DNA of 11,258 bases from an uncultured Muribaculaceae bacterium. Its GTDB lineage: Bacteria > Bacteroidota > Bacteroidia > Bacteroidales > Muribaculaceae. This document shows positions 5,852-11,258 of this stretch, piece by piece. The stretch spans positions 1 to 11,258 of the forward strand of contig CAJUBM010000097.1 of the NCBI GenBank assembly GCA_910584735.1, in the 5' to 3' direction. Made by a program: the position numbers and the translations under genes. A model generated the notes under the pieces. The model ran no database searches, was not told the DNA's origin, and saw only the letters and a program-made list of their open reading frames with translations. Position 1 is the first letter of the stretch. Every line of letters starts with the position of its first letter.

Positions 5852-7303
5852 ATGAAGAAACTTTCGTTATATATACTGCCGGCAATACTTATAGCCGCCA
5901 CCACAATAAGCTGCGCATCCGGGCGCCGCTCGTCTGCGGGTGGGGAAGTTACCGGCGTGGGCGGCTCGTACTTCAGCGAGCCCACACCCTACGGAATGGT
6001 GCTTGTGTCGCGAGGCTCCATGGAAATGGGTCCCCAGAAGGCAGACAGCGCCTGGAACCTTGAGGCCGACACCAAAGGGATGTCGGTAGACGCTTTCTGG
6101 ATGGACGAGACCGAGGTGACGAACTCGAAATACAAGCAGTTCGTTTTCTGGGTGCGCGACTCCATCATCCGCGAACGCCTGGCCGACCCGGCATATGGCG
6201 GCAACGAGGCGTTCAAAATCGAAGAGGACAAGCAGGGGAACCCCGTGACACCCCACCTCAACTGGAGCAAGCCCATCCCCTGGCGCAACCCCGGCGAGGA
6301 TGAGGCCCGCGCCATAGAGAGCGTGTACCGCACCAACCCCATAACAGGCGCCCGCGAACTCGACCCCCAGCAGATGAACTACCGTTATGAGGTGTTCAAC
6401 CACACGGAGGCCGCCCGCCGCCGCAACCGCCTCGACCCGCGCCGCCGCCAATACAATACCGACCTCCCCACCCCCACGGACATCCCCGTAATCTCCAAGG
6501 ACACGGCCTGGATCAACGATGAAGGGGAGATTGTACGCGAGACAATCCAACGCGGTCTTACCGGCGACTACGACTTCCTCAACACATATATAGTAAACGT
6601 TTACCCCGACACAACCTGCTGGGTAAACGACTTCGAAAACGCCTACAACGAACCGTATGTGCGAATGTATTTCAGCAACGGAGGCTACAGCGAGTACCCC
6701 GTGGTCGGCGTAAGCTGGGAACAGGCCAACGCTTTCTGCAACTGGCGCACCGACTATCTGCGCCGCTCGCTCGGACGTGACGGCATATATATCGAGCCCT
6801 ACCGCCTCCCGACCGAGGCCGAATGGGAATTCGCGGCACGTGCCGGAGAGAACGAGAACATGTATCCCTGGGAAGGAGAACTCCCGATCTCGGAGGATAA
6901 AGGATGCTTCTACGCCAACTTCAAGCCCAACGACGGCAACTATGTCAAGGACGGCCATCTGATAACCTCACGCGTAGGCACATACTCCCCCAACGACTTC
7001 GGCCTCTTCGACATGGCCGGCAATGTCAGCGAGTGGACATCCACGGCCTTCACCGAGGGTGTGGCACATCTCACGAACGACCTCAACCCCGAATACCGCT
7101 ATGATGCGGCTATGGAGGATCCCTACAGGATGAAGCGGAAGATAGTGCGCGGCGGCTCGTGGAAGGACGTGGCCCACAACATCCGTTCCGACATACGCAT
7201 GTGGGAGTTCCAGAACGAGCAACGCTCCTACATAGGTTTCCGCTGCGTACGCTCCCAGATAGGCTTCGCAAAGGGGCAGAAACTTGACAAAAAGAACAAA
7301 TAG
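5852..7303 (+). CDS. porK: Type IX secretion system ring lipoprotein PorK/GldK
   Basis: A 483-residue lipoprotein that, with PorN, forms the large periplasmic ring of the T9SS attached to the outer membrane. The signal peptide ends in the lipobox TISC with Cys21. The rest is a formylglycine-generating-enzyme (sulfatase-modifying factor) fold with an insertion: GSMEMG (55-60), FWMDETEVTNSKYKQF (82-97), a divergent insert (about 105-275), then YPVVGVSWEQANAFCNWR (282-299), YRLPTEAEWEFAARAG (317-332), FGLFDMAGNVSEWT (383-396), IVRGGSWKDVAHNIRSDIR (431-449) and IGFRCVR (461-467). At the position of the FGE catalytic cysteines (GGSYLCHDSYC in FGE) this protein has GGSWKDVAHNI, so it should have no FGE activity and act as a structural protein. 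This is usual for the family. porL follows after 46 nt. Confidence 0.95.
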   Translation: MKKLSLYILPAILIAATTISCASGRRSSAGGEVTGVGGSYFSEPTPYGMVLVSRGSMEMGPQKADSAWNLEADTKGMSVDAFWMDETEVTNSKYKQFVFWVRDSIIRERLADPAYGGNEAFKIEEDKQGNPVTPHLNWSKPIPWRNPGEDEARAIESVYRTNPITGARELDPQQMNYRYEVFNHTEAARRRNRLDPRRRQYNTDLPTPTDIPVISKDTAWINDEGEIVRETIQRGLTGDYDFLNTYIVNVYPDTTCWVNDFENAYNEPYVRMYFSNGGYSEYPVVGVSWEQANAFCNWRTDYLRRSLGRDGIYIEPYRLPTEAEWEFAARAGENENMYPWEGELPISEDKGCFYANFKPNDGNYVKDGHLITSRVGTYSPNDFGLFDMAGNVSEWTSTAFTEGVAHLTNDLNPEYRYDAAMEDPYRMKRKIVRGGSWKDVAHNIRSDIRMWEFQNEQRSYIGFRCVRSQIGFAKGQKLDKKNK

Positions 7304-7349
7304 GCCGATATAGCCCAATAACATTAATATCCTCCACCAGCCCAAAGTC

Positions 7350-8351
7350 ATGGTAAAGAATATCAAACAATACAAACGCGGAATCGGCGCCTGGATCTCA
7401 TCCGAGAAAGGACAGCGCTTCTTCAACTTCGCATATTCCATAGGCGCGGCCATCGTAATATGGGGCGCCCTCTTCAAAATACTCCACCTCCCGGGAGGCA
7501 ACCTGCTGCTCTGTATAGGTATGGGTACGGAGGTACTTATGTTCACCCTTACCGCCTTCGACCGTCCCCCGCGTGAATACAAGTGGGAGAACGTCTTCCC
7601 GGTGTTCGACTCGGAAAATCCAGAGGACCGTCCCGACTTCTCATCAGGCTCAGGCGTGGTGATAAACGGGGGCATAGCCGGCACGGGGTCGGCCAACCCG
7701 CAGGAAGGTTCTGCCGGCAACGCGCCGCAGCCCCGCCAGCCGCTGGTCGCTCCCGATCTCACAGGTGCTGCACCCGGAGTAATTATGGGGGAGATTACCA
7801 ACGCCTCGCAACTCTACGTCAACCAGATAACCGAGATGACCGAGCAACTGCGCCATCTCGAAGAGACCACTCGCTCGCTCAACACCGTGTCAGACGTGCT
7901 TCTGGAATCCTACCGTGCCATAACGGAGAATTCCGAGAACATCACCCGCTCGTCGGGGGGCTATGTGGAGCAGATGCAGAACCTCAACCGCAACATCGCC
8001 GGCCTGAACACCATCTACGAGATACAGCTTAAGAGCGTGTCTTCACAGCTTGACGCCATCGACCGTGTGAACCGAGGCATAAAGGACATCTCCGAAATGT
8101 ATGGTCGTTCATCCGAATCATCGGCCCGCTACTGCGAGGAAACCGAGCGCATGGCTCTCTATATGCAGCAACTCAATGCCGTATATGCGAAGATGATACA
8201 GGCCATGACCATAAACATGTACAACCCCATGGCCGCCGCTGCAGCAGCGGCAAACGTGCCGCCTCCACCCGCAACCCCATCGCCTGCGCAGACCGCACCG
8301 ACAACCCCGCAGGAGGAAGACGGCGCCCCTGCCGACATACAGCAGCCTTGA
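7350..8351 (+). CDS. porL: Type IX secretion system motor protein PorL/GldL
   Basis: A 333-residue inner-membrane subunit of the PorLM proton-driven motor that energises T9SS export. The N-terminus shows the conserved core RFFNFAYSIGAAIVIWGALF (23-42), then KILHLPGG and the second helix GNLLLCIGMGTEVLMFTLTA (50-69). E61 in the second helix corresponds to the invariant membrane glutamate of GldL implicated in proton flow; K43 and H46 lie at the helix-loop boundary. EYKWENVFPVFDSENPE (76-92) is also conserved. A Gly/Pro-rich linker (about 95-145) leads to a long cytoplasmic coiled-coil region (about 150-290). The last 40 residues are low complexity: a run of seven Ala (295-301), Pro-rich, then acidic. 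porM begins 62 nt downstream. Confidence 0.94.
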   Translation: MVKNIKQYKRGIGAWISSEKGQRFFNFAYSIGAAIVIWGALFKILHLPGGNLLLCIGMGTEVLMFTLTAFDRPPREYKWENVFPVFDSENPEDRPDFSSGSGVVINGGIAGTGSANPQEGSAGNAPQPRQPLVAPDLTGAAPGVIMGEITNASQLYVNQITEMTEQLRHLEETTRSLNTVSDVLLESYRAITENSENITRSSGGYVEQMQNLNRNIAGLNTIYEIQLKSVSSQLDAIDRVNRGIKDISEMYGRSSESSARYCEETERMALYMQQLNAVYAKMIQAMTINMYNPMAAAAAAANVPPPPATPSPAQTAPTTPQEEDGAPADIQQP

Positions 8352-8413
8352 GTAACCCGCTTCCACCATTCCCCATCAACAAAACACTAACTCTTGCCTC
8401 TAACCACCGATAA

Positions 8414-9979
8414 ATGAGTACAAGCAACAACAGACTCTCGCCGCGTCAGAAGATGATCAACCTGATGTACATCGTGCTGACAGCGATGCTGGCTCTGAAC
8501 GTGTCGAGTGACGTGCTCAACGGGTTCACCCAGGTTGAGGAGGGGCTTACCCGCACCAATACCAATGTAGAGCAGCGAAACTTGGCGATTCTCAACACTC
8601 TGGAGGCTTTCGCCCGCCAGAACCCCGACAAAGGGCAGCGCTGGTATGACAAAGCTCTAGAAGTGCGCCGCGCCACCAATACGCTCTACCTAAGCATAGA
8701 CACCCTCAAACGCCTCATCGTACAGGAAGCAGACGGCAAAGATGGAAACGTTGCCGACATCCTCAACCGCGACAACCTTGACGCCGCCGCAGTGGTGATG
8801 CTCAACGCCCCCCACTATCGCGGACGCCGCCTGCGCGGACAGGTCGACACGTTCCGTGACTATATCGCCTCGCTGATGCCCGACACCGTGAAGCGCAACA
8901 ACATAATGAAAGCCCTCTCCACGGCCCCGGTTCCAAAAAAGGGAACGCTCGTCAAACAGCAGTGGGAGGAATCGAAATTCGACACACAGCCTGTTGTTGC
9001 TGCCGTGACGCTTCTCACAAAGCTACAGAACGACCTTAAGTATGCCGAAGGTGAAGCCTTGCAGACCCTCCTTGCCAACGTGGATGCAGGCGATGTACGT
9101 GTAAACGAACTCAACGCCTTCGTGATACCCCAGAGCCGCATCGTGATGCGCGGCGGCAAATATTCGGCCAACATCGTTCTGGCCGCAGTCGACACAACGG
9201 CGCGTCCGGCTGTCTACGTCAACGGCGCCAAGCTCAACAGCGCCAAAGGCCTTTACGAGTTCACACCGGGCTCTACGGGGAAATTCGACTACAAGGGGTA
9301 TCTCGAAGTACCCCACGGCGACGGCACGGTGAGCAAGCTTCCGTTCCAGTCGTCCTATACGGTAATCGAACCTGCGGCAACAGTCTCGGCAACCATGATG
9401 AACGTGCTTTACGCAGGCATAGAGAACCCCATAGAGATATCAGTGCCGGGTGTGCCGATGAACGATGTCTCAGCCTCTATGACCAACGGCTCGCTCGTAA
9501 AGAGCGGCAACCACTGGGTGGCACGCCCCTCGGCCGTGGGAGCAGACGCGGTTGTTACAGTAAACGCGCAGATGGACGGCCGCAGCCTCACCGTGGGTTC
9601 CACCACCTTCCGAGTGCGCAAGCTCCCCGACCCCTCGCCCTACATAGCATATAAGGACGCCAACGGCGCCGAATCACGCTTCAAAGGTGGTCGCGGATTC
9701 CCCAAAGCCTCCCTGCTGGCCGCCCCCGGCATAAGCGCCGCCATTGACGACGGCCTGCTCAACATACAGTTCAAGGTACTGAGCTTCGAGACCGTGTTCT
9801 TCGACTCCATGGGCAACGCAATCCCCGAGGTTTCCAACGGGGCACAGTTCTCCCAGCGTCAGAAAGACTCGTTCAAACGCCTCAGCCGAGGAAAGCGGTT
9901 CTACATCTCGCGTGTGAAAGCGGTCGGCCCCGACGGCATAACCCGCGACCTGGCCCCTATAGAAGTGATTGTAAACTAA
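8414..9979 (+). CDS. porM: Type IX secretion system motor protein PorM/GldM
   Basis: A 521-residue partner of PorL: one N-terminal transmembrane helix and a long periplasmic part made of several domains, which transmits the motor's force to the PorK/PorN ring. The N-terminus holds the family signature LSPRQKMINLMYIVLTAMLA (8-27), with R11 equivalent to the conserved arginine near the membrane in GldM. The helix spans about 15-33. The periplasmic part begins with helical DVLNGFTQVEEGLTRTN, followed by domain D1 (to about 220) and beta-rich domains D2-D4, ending PIEVIVN. Total length is close to P. gingivalis PorM and F. johnsoniae GldM, so the gene looks intact. The start is fixed by the signature; no Shine-Dalgarno sequence is seen. 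porN follows after 54 nt. Confidence 0.95.
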   Translation: MSTSNNRLSPRQKMINLMYIVLTAMLALNVSSDVLNGFTQVEEGLTRTNTNVEQRNLAILNTLEAFARQNPDKGQRWYDKALEVRRATNTLYLSIDTLKRLIVQEADGKDGNVADILNRDNLDAAAVVMLNAPHYRGRRLRGQVDTFRDYIASLMPDTVKRNNIMKALSTAPVPKKGTLVKQQWEESKFDTQPVVAAVTLLTKLQNDLKYAEGEALQTLLANVDAGDVRVNELNAFVIPQSRIVMRGGKYSANIVLAAVDTTARPAVYVNGAKLNSAKGLYEFTPGSTGKFDYKGYLEVPHGDGTVSKLPFQSSYTVIEPAATVSATMMNVLYAGIENPIEISVPGVPMNDVSASMTNGSLVKSGNHWVARPSAVGADAVVTVNAQMDGRSLTVGSTTFRVRKLPDPSPYIAYKDANGAESRFKGGRGFPKASLLAAPGISAAIDDGLLNIQFKVLSFETVFFDSMGNAIPEVSNGAQFSQRQKDSFKRLSRGKRFYISRVKAVGPDGITRDLAPIEVIVN

Positions 9980-10033
9980 CAGGACGTTCGACAATAGATT
10001 TTTAAGCAACCTCCAAGCCAACTCCACATAACG

Positions 10034-11239
10034 ATGAAGTTTCTTACAAGATATATATTTGCCGCTATAATAGCCGCCGGTACTATCCTTCCGGCTATGG
10101 CACAGAACAACGGCTCCTCGTCAAGTTCGATGGTGCGCCGCCGCGACGGCGCCGACCGTAACCGCCGTGGCTCCGAGCAGACACAACCCGGCGTCACCCC
10201 CCGCATGCAGCAACGTCTGGCCGGAGAAAGCGACATATCCGATGCCGACCGCCAGTGGATGCGTGTCATATATCGCGACCTGGAGGTGAAGAACCCCAAG
10301 AATACATCCCTCTACTATCCGGAGGACGTTGTCGATGGACAAGAAAATCTGTTCCGCATCGTTATGCGCCTACTTGCCGACAACCGGATCCCGGCCTACG
10401 AGTATCTTGACGGGAAGGAAATCTTCTCCGACCAATACCGCCTGAAAGTGCGCGATATGCTTGACCGCTTCCACGTACTCTACTCAGATGCCAAAGGCTC
10501 TACGGAGAAAAATCCGAAATTCACCATCGAGGAGTCAGATGTGCCGGCCAACGAGGTACTTTCCTATTACCTTCTTGAGAAATGGGAGTTTGACTCGCGT
10601 ACCAACAAGACACGCCGCAACGTGGAAGCCATATGCCCCGTCCTTCACCGCACGGATGATTTTGGAGGCGAAGCCGTACGCTACCCCATGTTCTGGGTAA
10701 AGATGACTGACCTGCGTCCATACCTTGCCCAACAGTACATCTTTATCGATGACGACAACAACCTGCCCAAATACACCTACGCCGACTTCTTCAACATGGC
10801 CATGTACGACGGCGACATATACAAGACCCGCAACCTCACGAACAAGTCGATGATGCAGATGTTCCCGGATCCCGATGACCGCAAACGCGCCCAGGATTCA
10901 ATACAGAACCGCCTCGACTCGTTCGACAAAAAGCTGTGGGTTCCCTCACGCGAAGAGGTGATAGCCGCCCGCGAGGCACGTGAGGCTGCCGAAGCTGAGG
11001 CTGAAGCCGCGAAAGAAGCCGCCGAGGCCATCCCCTCACGCGATGGTGACGGCGGGGCAGAAGCCACAGAGGCCACAGAGTCAACCGTGAAGAAGTCAAC
11101 CCGCTCCTCACGTTCCCGCCGAGGGTCGGCCACCAAGAAAGAATCCAAACCAAAAAAGAAAGAAGCCAAGAAACCAAAGGCTTCCAAGCCAAAAACCTCA
11201 TCCTCTTCAGCAGCCCGCTCAGTGCGCCGCCGCAAATAA
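10034..11239 (+). CDS. porN: Type IX secretion system ring protein PorN/GldN
   Basis: A 401-residue periplasmic protein that joins PorK in the T9SS ring. A signal peptide ends near residue 23 (LPAMA-Q). The mature part starts with a Ser/Arg-rich stretch (28-48). The conserved domain runs from about 68 to 305: DADRQWMRVIYRDLEV (70-85), NLFRIVMRLLADNRIPAYEY (105-124), the EVLSYYLLEKWEFDSRT segment (174-190), YPMFWVKMTDLRPYL (217-231) and FFNMAMYDGDIYKTRNLTN (252-270). After residue 305 comes an Ala/Glu-rich predicted coiled coil (306-333), an acidic linker, and a Lys/Ser/Arg-rich tail (352-401) ending SARSVRRRK, with over 40% basic residues in places. This tail makes the protein longer than the roughly 300-360 residues I expect for the family. 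It closes the visible operon; no terminator is present in the remaining 19 bases. Confidence 0.93.
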   Translation: MKFLTRYIFAAIIAAGTILPAMAQNNGSSSSSMVRRRDGADRNRRGSEQTQPGVTPRMQQRLAGESDISDADRQWMRVIYRDLEVKNPKNTSLYYPEDVVDGQENLFRIVMRLLADNRIPAYEYLDGKEIFSDQYRLKVRDMLDRFHVLYSDAKGSTEKNPKFTIEESDVPANEVLSYYLLEKWEFDSRTNKTRRNVEAICPVLHRTDDFGGEAVRYPMFWVKMTDLRPYLAQQYIFIDDDNNLPKYTYADFFNMAMYDGDIYKTRNLTNKSMMQMFPDPDDRKRAQDSIQNRLDSFDKKLWVPSREEVIAAREAREAAEAEAEAAKEAAEAIPSRDGDGGAEATEATESTVKKSTRSSRSRRGSATKKESKPKKKEAKKPKASKPKTSSSSAARSVRRRK

Positions 11240-11258
11240 AACATAGGAAACCATATAC

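Noticed and set aside
5867..6958. Open frame of 363 codons on the minus strand, antisense to porK
   Set aside because: The Val/Ala/Gly-rich translation has no recognisable motif, and porK on the other strand is certain. It is a codon-bias shadow.
6968..7801. Open frame of 277 codons on the minus strand across the porK-porL junction
   Set aside because: It spans two certain genes on the opposite strand and has no family features.
1..11258. Mobile elements, CRISPR arrays, tRNA or rRNA genes
   Set aside because: I found no transposase or integrase, no spaced direct repeats, and no cloverleaf or rRNA-like sequence on either strand.

Overview
The window looks like chromosomal DNA of a fairly GC-rich member of the Bacteroidota, order Bacteroidales. 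Five observations support this: a complete run of type IX secretion (T9SS) core genes; no Shine-Dalgarno sequences ahead of the genes; an N-terminal lipoprotein signal followed by acidic residues; one exact match to the Bacteroidetes -7 promoter motif TAnnTTTG; and the small basic AURKAIP1/COX24-type protein beside HU and RNase G. A gut family such as Muribaculaceae is my best guess from base composition and gene content, but this is inference.

Left part, all minus strand (1-3883). Reading in transcription order there is a small lipoprotein gene (3854-3438) with its own promoter, then a preQ1-I type riboswitch (3394-3366) placed 4 nt before the start codon of a YhhQ-family queuosine-precursor transporter (3361-2666) with a weak terminator behind it. 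Next come an HU-family DNA-binding protein (2414-2139) with two hairpins upstream, a 29-residue ribosomal-type protein (2106-2017), a terminator-like hairpin (1989-1930), RNase G (1887-256), and a strong terminator (180-141). The first 140 bases hold a GC-rich stretch and an A-rich stretch that I cannot assign.

Right part, all plus strand (4006-11239). Six genes form one tight operon for the T9SS: porT, porP/sprF, porK/gldK, porL/gldL, porM/gldM and porN/gldN. PorL and PorM are the inner-membrane proton-driven motor, PorK and PorN form the periplasmic ring on the outer membrane, and PorP and PorT are outer-membrane beta-barrel components. porT and porP overlap by one base (TAATG); the other gaps are 35 to 62 nt. 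The translocon (Sov/SprA), PorV, the sortase PorU and the cargo proteins are not in the window.

The most notable signals are the preQ1 riboswitch, which must act without a Shine-Dalgarno sequence to hide; the long Ala/Glu then Lys/Ser-rich tail on PorN; the 29-codon gene that length cut-offs would miss; and the hairpin with a T-tract between that gene and RNase G. No mobile element, CRISPR array, tRNA or rRNA was seen.
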